Source: Nepenthes gracilis
Lineage: Eukaryota; Streptophyta; Magnoliopsida; Caryophyllales; Nepenthaceae
Length of the DNA: 64,000 bases
Assembly (NCBI GenBank): GCA_033239525.1
Contig: BSYO01000026.1
Location: 8,170,371 to 8,234,370, forward strand
Direction: 5' to 3'
A program made the position numbers and the translations under genes. Below, piece after piece: positions 1-12,343 of the stretch. The stretch's first letter is position 1, and every line of letters begins with the position of its first letter. The notes below the pieces were generated by a model that made no database searches, was not told the DNA's origin, and saw only the letters and a list, made by a program, of their open reading frames with translations.

Positions 1-1977
1 AAACATAGGATCCAAAAGCCACAATCCATTTGTGGCACCAACATCATAACTCCGATTACAACGTTGACTCATAAGATGTCACTAACTACCTAAATATCAA
101 ACTATAATAACTTATAGAAGTATATATATCCATCGATATATAGCAAAAACTAAACTATCCGTTCATCATCAATATATCAGACATATCAATACAAATCCAT
201 CAAGAATGTACGAAGGTATTCCATATAGTACAAAGCCACAAAATCTAGGTCTATAAAATAATCGTCCAAGTTTAAAGCCTAGCTGACTTCCACTCTCTAC
301 TTTACCTCATCAGACATAAGCTCGTACTCATCTGAAGGAAAAAAAATAAAGAGTGAGCCAAATACTCAATAAGGTACAATATAATCAAAGACAATAAGCA
401 ATACACTCAAAATAAAGAAGAGGGAGGGAATATGAGTAAAATATAAATGTATAAACATGGAATATAAACAAATACATTTTCAAAATACATTTATCTTTCA
501 CATTTTATTTTTAATTCCTTTAGGTTCTAAAACATGTAGAAAATTCTTTATCTTGGTGGACCAAGACTAATAGGCATTACTAACTAATGGAATATTTAAA
601 CAAGGAATGGAATGTGTATGCTTCCACACATTCTAAGGTATTATCCACGATACTTCAAATTTTAACGTCCTGTGACAGACGGTATACCTTTCACCCAATA
701 TATAGGGCCAGATAATAAATATACCACCATAGCATCTCCCGTGGCCTAGAAGCATTTCTCGGTCTACCACTATAATATCCTAAGATTTGATAAGAAATAT
801 TATCATTTAAAATATAAATTCTTGGTCTAGATTCATGATTACGTATTCTTAAGGGAAGGTTTCACCATAATTCTTATACAAAGTTCTCACTTCCTGAAGA
901 ATAAATTATCAAATATAACAAATTGTGGAGTTTTTTCCATATACTTTTCATAACTTGTATAATTCTTGAATATAGATACAGATAATTATATTCTCGAGCT
1001 TATTAATATACATTTTCAAATTCTTGTGAGCTTAAATCTTCAAATGCATTTAAATACATGCACAAACTAACTTAGTGTTTGAAAAAAATTAACAAATTCT
1101 TACCACAATGAGCCAAATATAACTTTAGAGCTTTCGGACCATAAATCATTTCACAAACGGTTCACAACATAATTTTTGGAATACACACAAAATAACATAT
1201 ATGAAATACACGTGAATAAATACTAATATTTATGTCGATAAGCTAGGGTTTTAATTTTATAAAGCTAAATCATACAAAAATGTTAAAATAAATAGATAAA
1301 TATTACGGGGCATAGGATTAGGGCTTTCACATATAAAATACCAGGTAAAATTACCAAGTTGGTCATCAAATTAACAAATAATCATGCTCAAAATATGGAT
1401 TTTACTAAATATATATTTAGATGGACATTTGAACAAAAATCTCAAAGAGAACAAAAGAAAAGTGTAACAAACAAAAAAAAAAAGTATATGGGTGCACTTG
1501 TCTCGTCCAAATCTACAATTTTCTTAACTAGCTCTAAGTTGGAATCGGATTCAAAATCCTTGAACTCTTCCTTCTCTCTCTTCTCCTTCGCATTCTCTCT
1601 CTGTCTCCTCTCTCTCAAATCTGAGCGAAAATGACAAAAAAACCCTCATGTTCACTTAAATACATAGATTGGCACTCGAGTGCCAATCAAGTGCTACTCG
1701 GGCGCTACAACACCCGAAGGTCCGCGCTCGAGTATTCATCGAGCAAGTTTCGAGCGGGACATTCTGCTAAATGTGCTATGGGCGCACCTCGAGCATGCCT
1801 CGGGCATGGCTATTTTACCAAATGCTCCCTGGGCGTGCCTCGGGAACCACTCAGGCATTGAGCCTCCCGACTCCTTTTTGCTTCCGATGGTAATCTCCCA
1901 CGTACTCTTAAGACTAATCTTGATTATATTAATTAAATTACTACTAATTACTATATTTTAAAAATTGATACCTTACA
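1..1977 (-). mobile_element. probable LTR-type repeat (partial at window edge)
   Basis: No gene is recognisable. The segment is AT-rich, carries a CT-rich patch (about 1563-1615), then a GC-rich patch of CTCGAG/CTCGGGCG-type repeats (about 1675-1870), and ends in TTACA at 1977. Read on the minus strand it would begin TGTAAGGTATC, as many plant Gypsy LTRs begin TGTAA. The same architecture and TTACA end recur at 8704-10073. This is inference from form only. No target duplication or partner LTR is visible, and the left end lies outside the window. Confidence 0.35.
1667..1688. repeat. perfect 22-bp palindrome
   Basis: The half-site GATTGGCACTC is followed directly by its exact reverse complement, centred on a CTCGAG core. 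It sits at the start of the GC-rich patch of the surrounding repeat. Confidence 0.9.
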
Positions 1978-3414
1978 CATGAAATCCGATTTCTATAGCT
2001 TGCTGATATGCTTAATTTTTTCATACTGTTAATGGTTGATTTATCCCATAAAAATTTTCATCTAGAAACTTTATTATGTTGGTTAATTTACCGTATTTCG
2101 GTTCTGGAATTATTATCCGTAAATTATGCCGGTTCAATGAGTATAAAATCGGCTGACAATTTGAACCCAGGAAATCAGGAACTTGTTGTTGGTACTAATT
2201 TTCTTCATGATTTTAATCAGTTCAAACTCTATAAAGTTTAGAGTTTATGAAGTTGGTATAGAAACTTTAATAAACTGGCTAAGATATTATGAAGTTGGTA
2301 TTAAAATGGCTCATGAAAATATGACCGGTTTTGTCTCTAGAAAATTGAATATCTTTGAATTTACCAGAATGCATAAGAATGTAGATTTTGGCACCAAAAT
2401 CAATATATAACTTTGAACCGGGTAAGCATAAAATTAGAAAATTCTTATGAACTGTTCCAAAATTATATGATGATTCTGAAAATATAAAAAAAAAACTTTT
2501 TATATGATGAACCAACCACTAAATTAGGCTAAAGTTTAGCAATATAATTGGCTGAAATCCTAACGCCAAAGTTAGTAGTGGAATTAGCTACTGTTATCTG
2601 ACTAAACCGATGACCAAATAATTTTCAAACCAGCTCAAATTCGATGACTAACAAGATAAATCTCTTATTAATGTCGTGAAAAAATGGCTCATGAAATTGA
2701 GTTAAATTGGTCATTGAATCGGGTCTTGCATTAGCAACTTGACTGACTTTAACAATCATGCTGATATTAAAAATTGCACCCTATGAACCAAGCCCCAAAC
2801 CAGGTTGAGCGGCATCCAAAGTAGCTTAAGTGTGTTAAGATGATGTTAAAGTGTCAGCTTGTAAAATTTGGCATGAATTAACCATTGTATTGAATCCTAA
2901 AATGACAACAGAATTGGGCCCTACATCCATGTTGATGTTGAAGTTGACAGTTCATGAAAAATGGACTAAGCTGGCTATGAACCGGTTACACCAGCAGTTG
3001 ATTCGGCCAAGTCATCTATTACTAAGGCGGAACTATCATCATATGAAACAATTTCAAAAAATACCTTGATTTGATCACTAAACCAACCCCAAAAATGAAG
3101 ATTGCCACTGAACTTACTAATTTGCATTTAATTACCTATTTTACAAATTGAGTTTGAACTGACTGGAAAATTAATAATAAACCGGTCATATATGGTATGT
3201 TAAATTAGTAAATTAAATATACATCATATGAATTAGTTGGCCATCATAAAAATCGGCTACTAAGAATTAGAAATGAATTGATTTCTAATGAACTGGCTGA
3301 TTTGTAAGTGAACTGGTGGATAAATAAATTAATTCCAGGTGCCTTAAAAATTTATGAAACCGGTTATAAATTTTGTATATGATCGTGAATCGATTAGGAT
3401 GATGAATTAAATAC
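1978..3414 (+). repeat. left arm of a 1.4-kb inverted repeat (foldback)
   Basis: This arm is matched throughout by the reverse complement of 4309-5727. Its outer end CATGAAATCCGATTTCT pairs with CATGAAGTCCGATTTCT, and its inner end GATGATGAATTAAATAC is the same in both arms. Several landmarks match in the expected inverted order, such as the AAACTTTATTATGTT block and the AAACCGGTTATAAATTTTG block. The arm is rich in scattered GAACCGGT-like words, which suggests it was itself built from short degenerate repeats. No reading frame in it resembles a protein. Confidence 0.85.
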
Positions 3415-3837
3415 AAAAACTAGCAAGAATTTAAGAACCATCCAAATTGGTTGATGACTCAATTAGCGAACCGATTGATGAACCAAAGATTGAATAATAT
3501 GCTATGGCAGCACATGTAAAAATTTTAAGACTTTATTTTTCATGATATGTATCGATGTATATTTTTGTACATGTATATGCCAATTTTTATGCATGAGTGA
3601 AAGCTAATGTGATACCATGAAAATAAAAATATTTTCTATGAGATGAGAAATTATAAAGAAGAAGCAAGATCATGTATAGGGCTCCCTACTAAGATAATTT
3701 TAAGAAGTGAAAAAACCAAACCAAGGATTTATTTTAATAAATAGTATTCCCTGATATACCTTAGAACATTATAGTGAAAGATTATTGTCTTATAAGTAAG
3801 TATCATGATACGATTTATGGCCCTATCTATCGTGATG

Positions 3838-4308
3838 TAATAGGTATGTATTATCCTTTCTTGGGGATGTAAACATTAAAGTTTAGGCCACGATTGTATA
3901 AAGAGAACACAATCTATCCTATCTTCGGGATGTAAGCATGAAAGTTAAGGCCACGATTGTGTAGAGAGAACACAATCCATCCTACCTTTGGGATATAAAT
4001 ATAAAAGTTAATGCCACGTTTGTATGGAGAGAACACAATCTATCATGCCTTCGAGATGTAAACATAAAAGTTATGGCCACGATTGTGTGGAGAGAATACT
4101 ATTCATCCTATCTTTCAAATGTAAACATGGAATTTAAGGCCATCATTGTGTAGAGAGAATACAATCTATCATATCTTTGGGATATAAATATAGAAGTTAA
4201 AGTCACGATTTTGTGGAGAAAATACAACTCATCTTATCTTCGGGATATAAACATGAAAGTTAAGGCCACGATTATGTGGAGAGAACATAATCCATCCTAT
4301 CTTTGGAT
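3838..4308 (+). repeat. about seven copies of a ~62-bp tandem repeat in the foldback loop
   Basis: The unit reads roughly GGCCACGATTGTGTGGAGAG, then AACACAATCCATCCTATCTT, then CGGGATGTAAACATGAAAGT. The GGCCACGATTGT anchor or a close variant is seen seven times, with substitutions between copies. The array fills the right half of the loop between the inverted arms and ends where the right arm begins. Confidence 0.85.
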
Positions 4309-5727
4309 GTATTTAATTCATCATCCTAATTGATTCATCATCATATACAAAATTTATAACCGGTTTCATAAATTTCTAAGGCAACTGGAATTAATTTATT
4401 TATCCACCGGTTCACTTACAAATCAGTTGGTTTATTAGAAATCGGTTCATTTCTAATTCTTAGCAACCAGTTCTTATGATGGCCAACTGATTCATATGAT
4501 GTATAGCTAGTTTACTAACTTGACATACCATATATGGTCGGTTTATCATTAATTTTCTATTCGGTTCACACTTAATTAGCAAAATAGGCAATTAAGTGCA
4601 AATCAGTTGGTTCAGTGGCAATCTTCATTTCTGGGGCTGGTTCAATGATTAAATCAAGGTATTTTTTGAAACAGTTTCATATGATGATCGTTCAGCCTTA
4701 GTACTAGATGACTTGGCTGAGTCGATTATGGTTCAACCGGTTCATAACCGGTTCAGTCTATTTTTCATGAACTGCAAGCTTTAGCATCAACATGGATATA
4801 GGGGTCGATTCTATTGTCATTTTGGGATCCTGTTCAGTGGTTAATTCATGCTAAATTTTATAAGCTGACACTTTTGACATCATCTTAATACACTTAAGCT
4901 TATTGAGCTGCCACTTCAACTGGTTTGGGGCCCTATTTAAAGGCTGTAATTTTAAATATCAGCATGACTGTTGAAGTCAGTTGAGTTGCTGATGTGAGAC
5001 CCAGTTCAGTAACCAATTCAACCCAATTTTATGATCCATTTTGTCATGACATTAATAAGAGATTTATCTTGTTGGTCACTGAATTTGAGTTGGCTTGGAA
5101 ATCATTTGGTCATCGGTTTAGTCAAATGGCAGTAGCTGATTCCACTACTAACTCTAGCTTCAAGATTTCAGCAGAGTATGTTGCTAAACTTAGTCCCAAT
5201 TCAGTAGCCAGTTTATCATTTAAAATTTTTCCTTTTTATATTTTTAGAATCATCACATAATTTTGGACCGGTTCATATAAATTTTCTAATTTTATGCTTA
5301 CCTGATTCAATGTTATACACTAATTTTGGTGCTAAAATCTGCATCCCGATACATTCTGGCCAGTTTAATGATATTCAATTTTTCAGATGCTGAACCGATC
5401 AGATTTTCAAGGGGGTTTTAATACGTACTTCATGATAGATTATCCGATTTCTCAAAGTTTCTATAATATTTTTATAGAGTTTGAACCAATTAAAATCTTG
5501 AAGAAAATCAGTACCGATAGCAATTTTCTAATTTCCTGGGTTCAAATTGTCAGCTGATTTTAGACTCATTGAACCCGCCTAATTTATGGAGAATAATTCC
5601 AAAACAAAAATACAGTGATTTATCTAACATAATAAAGTTTCTATATTAAAATTTTCATGGTATAAATCGGCCGTTTATAGTATGAAAAATTAAGCATATA
5701 AGCAAGCCGCAGAAATCGGACTTCATG
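4309..5727 (-). repeat. right arm of the 1.4-kb inverted repeat (foldback)
   Basis: This is the reverse complement of the left arm 1978-3414, with moderate divergence and small indels (1419 versus 1437 bp). With the loop it makes a 3.75-kb foldback structure. Foldback elements and some Mutator-like transposons have such long terminal inverted repeats around a non-coding core. No transposase and no clear target duplication are visible, so the class is open. A transcript across both arms would form a long double-stranded RNA. Confidence 0.85.
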
Positions 5728-6560
5728 GAGCATGATTCTGAACTTTTGCCTATTCGAACTTGGTAACAGTAACGATTTTGAGTATTGGAGTAACAATACT
5801 TGAAGATAATATCAAGAATTAATAAACAAATCGAAGAAGCGGAGGTGTTTTTGCCTGGAATAATTTTAGATTCAATTTTGAATCTTAGTTTGCCAACAGA
5901 GTTTCTTTTTTGGTTTTGTTTTCCTATTCTATTTTGTTATGTGTTTTCTTATTTTTCATTCCATTTTCTCCCCTTTTTATTTTGGTTCACTCCCTTATAA
6001 ATGAGCTTATTCATCCCCCTAATTTTGCTGAATCATCATGCTATTCGGTGGCTTTGAAAGGATGCCGTGTAGCATTAAAATAGCTAGGATTATATTTAAC
6101 TTTTGCTTAGTCATTGGTGTGGTATGCATGAAATCTGCACTTTGCTAATTTTCTCGGTAGTCCGGTGTGTATGTGAGTTTTCCACTAAATTCCTTTAAAT
6201 TTTTTACTAAGGTATAATGTTTTCATGTGTGTGAGGGACTCCTTTGCCGTGTATAAGTTGAATTCCTCATTGATTTATAGGAATTTTGTGTATAAATTGA
6301 GCTGTCGTGTAGCTTACTGAAGTAGCCGGATCCTTTGCTGCTGAATTCTCTAGAATTCAGCTAAGTGTCGGTGTTTTTGTGTGCTAGAATATATATAATT
6401 TTGCTTAATTAATTTAATTTGTACTATATTTGATCAATTGGGCGAAATTTCATTATTAATCGCGTGCACATTTGGTGACTGGCTCATATTATTGTCAACC
6501 AAATTAATTTGATTGCTAATTAATTGAGAATTCGTCAACCAAATTATTTACCTATCATTT
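5728..6560. other. no recognisable gene; AT-rich spacer
   Basis: The sequence is AT-rich with short pyrimidine tracts (about 5900-6000). The only open frames are short and of low complexity. Nothing here resembles a known family. Confidence 0.5.
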
Positions 6561-7030
6561 GTGATGCGTACCTGGATCCGACTTCGAATAGATTCGGATT
6601 CTTCTGGATGGTTTGAACCGGCTCCGTTCACCGAGTACGAATCCTGCACACCACTAAAACGAACAAGAGGTCAGCGTTAATGGCGGGAGGTAATCCAATC
6701 GAAAATACTCCGACGCTCAAGTCAGCAAATAGCCTTCAATGGAAGGAACTGAAAGATAAAGAGAGCAATGGGAGAGGGGAAATGAGTGTCTTGTTCCAGA
6801 TGTCAGAAAGGCACAGGTCCTTTCTCGTATCTGGATGGTGGGAAGGCAGAGAACGTGTGTAAAGACCCGTTCGTTGCCTTGGAGTTTGATCGTGTTTGAG
6901 AATTTGGCTGCTGGGAACCAGAGCTTGTTTCTCATAGGACTTAGGGTTGAAGATGAACGTGTTTCTGAGTAGCAGAGTTTGTGCCGTTCTGGGAGTTTCA
7001 ATGTCTGAGAGCGTAATTGAAAGTATGCCA

Positions 7031-7078
7031 GAAAGCGTGTTTGAAAGCCTGTTTGAAAGCGTGTTTGAAAGCGTGTCC
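7031..7078 (+). repeat. four copies of a 12-bp tandem repeat
   Basis: The unit GAAAGCGTGTTT is repeated four times with one or two changes. A 12-bp period keeps any frame open, which explains the overlapping open frames here. Confidence 0.85.
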
Positions 7079-7404
7079 TGGATGGTGAATCCAGGGCCTC
7101 TTTTATGGGAAAGATGGCGATCCTCCTTCTTTGGAAGGAGTGATCGTCCCTATCATCTGCTGTTGGCCTTCCTTCTGGAGGCTGATACTTGTTGCGCAAT
7201 TGTGGAGGATTGTTTCCTTCTGAGGCGGTCAACCACTTTCCAAGTTAGCTTTTTTCCTTCCCAGCATGTTACCGTTGATGTTCCTTGGCTGGCAAGGAGT
7301 TGGGATGATCTGACGCCTTCCTTATTTGAAGGGCGTCAATCTTGCAGATATTCCTTTTGAGATCGTGGAATATCCTTGGAGGATCGTGGCTGGCCTTTTA
7401 TGAC

Positions 7405-7880
7405 TGATGGGCCTAAACGGGTCAGGCCCGTTACTGTTGAAAGGCTTCTCGGGACCCAATGTGCAAAGCACGGACGGTCAACGCCTGGGTTGACCGTCTG
7501 CGTGCGTATTAGCCGCCCTTATGAAAGGCGTCCATCGTTGGCCTCCAGATGTGCTATGAGCCTGAGGGAGTCAGGCCCATTACTGTAGAAGGGCCTTGTT
7601 TGGGCCCAACATGTAAGAAGCAGACGGTCAACGTCTGAGTTAACCGTCAGTATGTTGGCCGCCCTCGTGGAGAACGAAGGGGGAGCGGCGGGCGACCAAC
7701 TGATGAGCCGTGGGCCAGAATAGAATAGGCCCATCACTGTTGCAAAGCCTCTAAAGGCCCAACGAATTGGTCAACATTGAGTTGACCGTTTGCGAGTAAG
7801 TCGGCCGTCAGGACGGTCAACGAAAACGTTGACCGTCTTCGGGCTTTCCTGTTTCTGGGCCCGTCTTCCTACTGGACCGT
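7405..7880. repeat. about three 150-170-bp tandem units with GACGGTCAACG inverted motifs
   Basis: Each unit runs: GGGCC...CAGGCCCGTTACTGT, then a GGCCCAA stretch, then GACGGTCAACG followed by its near inverse TTGACCGTC, then a GCCGCCC...GAAAGGCG segment. The units are seen at about 7405-7560, 7560-7705 and 7705-7880. The paired GACGGTCAACG/CGTTGACCGTC words make small imperfect palindromes. Confidence 0.7.
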
Positions 7881-7960
7881 TAGAAACGTTGACTGGCCTT
7901 TCTGGGTTTTTGTTGACCTTTCTTTAGGCCAGCCCGTTGTTGGTGTACCCATTAATTTGT

Positions 7961-8703
7961 TTTATCTTTTATTAATCGAAATTTAAGTTGGTCTCATCAG
8001 TTAATTTTTTATTACATCTCGGGATAAGTTCCTGACTTTTAAATTTTCATTATTTATTAATCTTAATTTTATATATATTAGTTTAACTCACTTAATTTTG
8101 ATTCATGAAATCTTGATCTTTATAATTCAAACACTGGCACTAGAAGTCTGAAATTATATACTCATATCGATTCAATATTTACCCTAAGTAATTTGATGGA
8201 TATGCAGCTACTGCTATCTACATTGGTTCCTAAAACCTAGTTTGTACCATGATCAAAGTCCATTTTACAACCCAATCACAATGCCCATCATGAAGTATCT
8301 TTGCTCCCAACTTTGTCCAGATACAAAACGGAAATACCGTTCAAGCCTTGGATGCCTACATTCACCCATAAATGATTCATGCACTTAGATGCTACATATA
8401 TCCGTCCTGATTACATCTGATCCACCGGCCATGCTTTCCCTTAAGTCTATGCACATCCTCCTACTCTCGTGTGCTAAGTACTGGGTGAGATACTTCATTT
8501 CTGTACTACTCTCCCAAGGTTTCTTTGATCTAGACCATTATATCGTCTAAAGAACATAATTGTACAGTTGACTCTCTCATAAGAGTTGGCTCAAGATATA
8601 ACCTACAAATTGCCCTTAGTTATCAATATTACGAATCTAAAATTTAGTAGGTCTAATTTATTTTTTTTATACATTCAAAACTCTAAATAATTTCAATAAA
8701 TAA
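7961..8703. other. no recognisable gene; AT-rich spacer
   Basis: This is AT-rich unique-looking sequence with stops in all frames. No motif or repeat was recognised. Confidence 0.5.
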
Positions 8704-10073
8704 TGTTGGAATCCAAAAATTTAGGTGTAACAAATCAAATATATAGGACCTAACAAATCAACTAGTATAGGACCTCATTGGATCGTCGTTCGGACAAAAT
8801 AGCTATGACATACTCCTAAATAGTCGTAAGGATAAAATACTTACTAGGAAAATGTGATGTTATGTCGAATCCTGCCAAACTCTTGCTGCGGATTCAAGCC
8901 TCCTACTCTGAGGAGGAGAAAAATAGAAAACGTGAGCTGAAAGTTCAGTAAGTATAATTATGAATAAAACTGTGAGTACAAATCAGAGGAAGAGCACATA
9001 AAATTAAATATCAAGGTTGACAACCAATTCTACTCTGAACTCCACCATATATACTGAAATTACCGCACATCCATAACTTAAAATGCTAGTCCAAATCCGA
9101 AACTAAGACCAAATCTAAATTTTCAATATCTACTATATTTTCGGTTTGTAGTTACTCAATTTTCTTTTATTATCGTATTGACTATATTTTAGGCTTATAG
9201 TTGCTCAACCATTTTTTATTATATCGGCTATATTTTTTGCATGCAACTACTCGGCCGTCATTTATCACATCAATTACATTTTAGACCTACAATTACTCGG
9301 TCATCATTCATCATATCGGCTAAATTTTAAGTTTATAATTACTCGACTATCATTCATCATATCAGTTATATTTTAGACCTGCAGCCATTTGGCCAACATT
9401 TATTGTATTGATTATATTTTAAATATGCAACTACTTGGCCATCTGATTTTAAATATGCGTCCCTCTCTCTCCTCTTCCTCTCTCCTGCTATGAGAATCCT
9501 TTGCCTCTCTCCTTCACCCTATGCATTGCTTCTCCTGTGTTGATGACGGCTCCAGCACGGGCGACGGTAGTGACCACGGTGGCAGCAATCCAGCGACGGC
9601 AATGGTGGCAATGGCGGCACATGCAAGTCGATGACGGCTTTTTCTCTCTTCACCGTACCTGAAACCTATTTTCTACAATTCAATCAATTTCTCCCAAAAT
9701 CAGTACACCCCAAAATCGGCATCCACAAGGAAAATGAAAGGGTTTACTTACCTTGATTTCATCCATTTCCTCTTGCAACGGCGGCGGCTCCTCCTTTGGC
9801 TCATGATTTCCTTCATTCATTTCACATCGGTACACAATTTGGAAGGTAAATCGTAGAGAAGGCTTTGTCGGCTTTCAATCTCCACGTTGGCTCCTCCTCC
9901 GACGGCGGCAATGGCAGCAGCTCCTCTCACTCTCTCTTCTTCTCCCTTTCTTTCCTTCTCTTTCTCTTTTCTTTTCTTTCTTTTTGCTTTTCTGCCTCCC
10001 TGAGCCTCCCCTTTTTTTTTAATAATATATATATATATATTTATTTATAATATAATATTCAAGCAGGATATTA
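8704..10073 (-). mobile_element. probable solo LTR, TG...CA form
   Basis: The segment starts TGTTGG and ends ATTACA. On the minus strand it would begin TGTAATATCCTG, a start typical of some plant Gypsy LTRs. It holds a ~60-bp tandem array (9128-9450), then CT-rich tracts and a short GGC/GAC-rich patch (about 9540-9640), then an (AT)n run near 10024-10042. No internal coding domain is present. The flanking 5-mers do not match, so a target duplication is not shown and the left boundary is uncertain. Confidence 0.4.
9128..9450 (+). repeat. about six copies of a ~60-bp tandem repeat
   Basis: The degenerate unit is centred on ATATCGGCTATATTTTAGAC, followed by a CTACAACTACTCGGCCATCA-type stretch. 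Copies differ at many positions, so the array is old. Confidence 0.7.
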
Positions 10074-11410
10074 CAATCAAGCACTCGATGTACCTACTAG
10101 CTCTCCCATTCCTTCTAACCATATAAAATTTCTACATCATCAAGTGACTGATTTACCCTTTTTGCTATGAACTGCTTGTCACAACAGCCAAATTATACAC
10201 CATAAACTTCTCAAATTGCAAAACTATGAATCTCCTAATTTTTTATGAGATAAAACTCAAGGTGACACAAATATAATATTAGCCCACCTGACACTCTTGT
10301 TCACTCTCCAGCAATCATCTTATTACTTTCGTACCCCATGACATCAGCTGCTACGTTAGCCTTCTCCCCTAATATCCAACTCATAGTTCCAGTTCTTTCT
10401 TGATAGTTCGTCAAATTTTTTAATACAACTTTTGTCTTTCAAAATGGTAAATCCTAGAATGAATTCTCCCTCTAACTTAGTAACAAGATCGAAACTCTAT
10501 GAGAAAATAACAATCCCGACCTATATAACCTCAATCATCTAGTGCAAGACACTGTGATCCTTATCGTCCTTCATGCAAAGTAGCCCAAGGATACTAGAAA
10601 ATGGATATTACCTGGACACATCAATGAGCATCCCTCAAGCAGTTTGGTTCTATCGTCCCTTGGCTCTTGTAATTAATAATATTACAAAAATAAATCCGCC
10701 CAAACTCCCCAACTTAGTTTAATTTCCTTCATTGAATGTAGCTATTACCAATAATGGATGTACCCTCTTTTGCAATAACGAGGTCAAACCCTAAGGCAAT
10801 TCCAATTGCAGCCAACTCCAACTCATGGGTTAGTTAATAATTTTCTTATCTAAGTTGTCTAAGCTCATAAAGTACTCTCCCAAAGCTGTAACAATAGACA
10901 ATTCTGACACTCCTTCAAATATGGCTTTAATCTCTTCCAACCCCCAAAATAATTCGCAATGCTGAAGCAGCTCTACGGCTTCACCTACGATGGGGTCTAC
11001 CCAGTAACATCAGCTAAAATCGCATATGAATTCATTGCTAAGCCTGATCCTAAACAGAATGGTCTAAGAACACCATTTTCTCAACCCAAAGTTTGAACCT
11101 TGAGTTTAACAAATAGGCACACTCTCGAGAATTGTGCAGAATAATATGCAATTATTCCTCTTACGCTGAGGAGCTCTCGGAGTTAACCCAATTATCAACA
11201 ATGTACACAACACACATTGTTTCACATGCGGCTTGAATGTTTAATTCTATCGCCCATAAGAATGCCTTCACTACCTAGAGTTTGTTCTTCGCCGTAACTG
11301 CTACCCTAGGTGGTTTCAGTTCGTGGTCTAAGATTGGTGGTTACTTGTTTACACTTGGGTATTCAAACATGTTGGAGTTCCAGCCATTTGTCTTTTAAGT
11401 CTTTTATATT
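10074..11410. other. no intact gene; possible trace of LINE RNase H on the minus strand
   Basis: On the minus strand, about 11010-10780 reads as a broken frame. It holds a DPIVGEAVELLQ-like stretch and a downstream IFEGVSELSIVTAL-like stretch. These recall the AEA...EGDS pattern of the RNase H domain at the C-terminus of plant LINE ORF2. The match is weak, the frame is interrupted and no RT is seen nearby. The rest is AT-rich with nothing recognised. Confidence 0.25.
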
Positions 11411-11846
11411 CACCACAATAATATTAATCTTTAGTGATAAAAAATTTATCACTAATAATTATAAATTTATTACTAAAACTTTTAGTGAATCGTCACTACA
11501 AGTTCATCACTAAACATTTAGTAATGGATTTTTATTTTGTCACTAAAAGATTTCTATAGTGACAAAAAATAAATTGTCACTAAATAACATTATTTAAAAA
11601 CAAAATAATTTTGTTACTAAAATATATTTTTAAATTGTCACTAAATATTATATTTAATAACAAATAATTACCACAAAAAGTATATAATTTTATATTTAAA
11701 TTATATACTTTATTAGATAAAAATGTAATACAAATATCAAATTTATATTGATCAAAAACACAAGTGAATTTCATATAAAAAGCACAAATTGTCTTACAAC
11801 AATTTTTTTAAAAAAAAAAAGAGCAAAGTGTAGAAGTAAGATATAC

Positions 11847-12343
11847 TTTTTTTTTTGGTAAGTAAGAATTTTGGATTAATGGGAGAAAAAAAATTATACA
11901 GACTATGCATTAAGTCCAAGTGTTTTGACTTGGAAATAATACATAAAACGCTAGGACATTCCCCGAGCAGATAGTATAACAAAATGCACACGAAAACATT
12001 AACACATAACACAAGTTCTAACAACCAGTGGGCATCATGTCCAAAAAAACAAAAAATCAGCACAGCAGTTGGTGCTCAGCGCTTCCAGCGGGCAACAGCA
12101 TGGCATCTCTCACCACTGCAGCACAGCCCCATCCACAGCCATTCGGAAGGTGATTCACCCAAAACAGCGGAGGCAGCATCCCGAGACCGAGCTCCATCAG
12201 TTACACCACACTGGCCACAAGACATCCAGCAGCAGCTTGGTTGGAGCAACATCAAGAACAAAATCCACCCACCCAACGAAGCAGAGGACCAAGAGCGAGC
12301 AATGGATACATCTCAGCCATCCCTTGTTCAACCACAAATACAG
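11847..12343 (-). mobile_element. 5'-truncated LINE fragment with poly-A tail and 15-bp target duplication
   Basis: The left end is a T-run, which on the minus strand is a poly-A tail directly after CTTACTTACC. The same tail signature ends the two LINE-type insertions at 54113 and 56165. The segment is flanked by AGAAGTAAGATATAC at 11832-11846 and again at 12344-12358, a perfect 15-bp target duplication. This defines a 497-bp insertion. Overlapping open frames in 11984-12485 are shadows with no domain. Confidence 0.85.

Larger units (their letters stand above)
6561..7960. repeat. GC-richer repeat block, probably LTR-like
   Basis: Base composition changes abruptly at about 6560. The block holds a 12-bp tandem repeat (7031-7078) and a set of longer tandem units (7405-7880). 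Both strands carry open frames of 137 and 171 codons over the same bases. These arise because the repeat unit is open in several frames, and they match no family I know. An LTR or satellite-like origin is inferred. No ends or target duplications were found. Confidence 0.4.

Noticed and set aside
6717..7360. Overlapping frames of 171 and 137 codons
   Set aside because: They overlap on opposite strands and contain the 12-bp repeat read as FQTR or FESV. No family match.
11493..11515. CACTACAAG as the terminus of the small CACTA copy
   Set aside because: The following bases do not match the 47259 terminus, whereas CACCACAATAAT at 11411 and its downstream words do.
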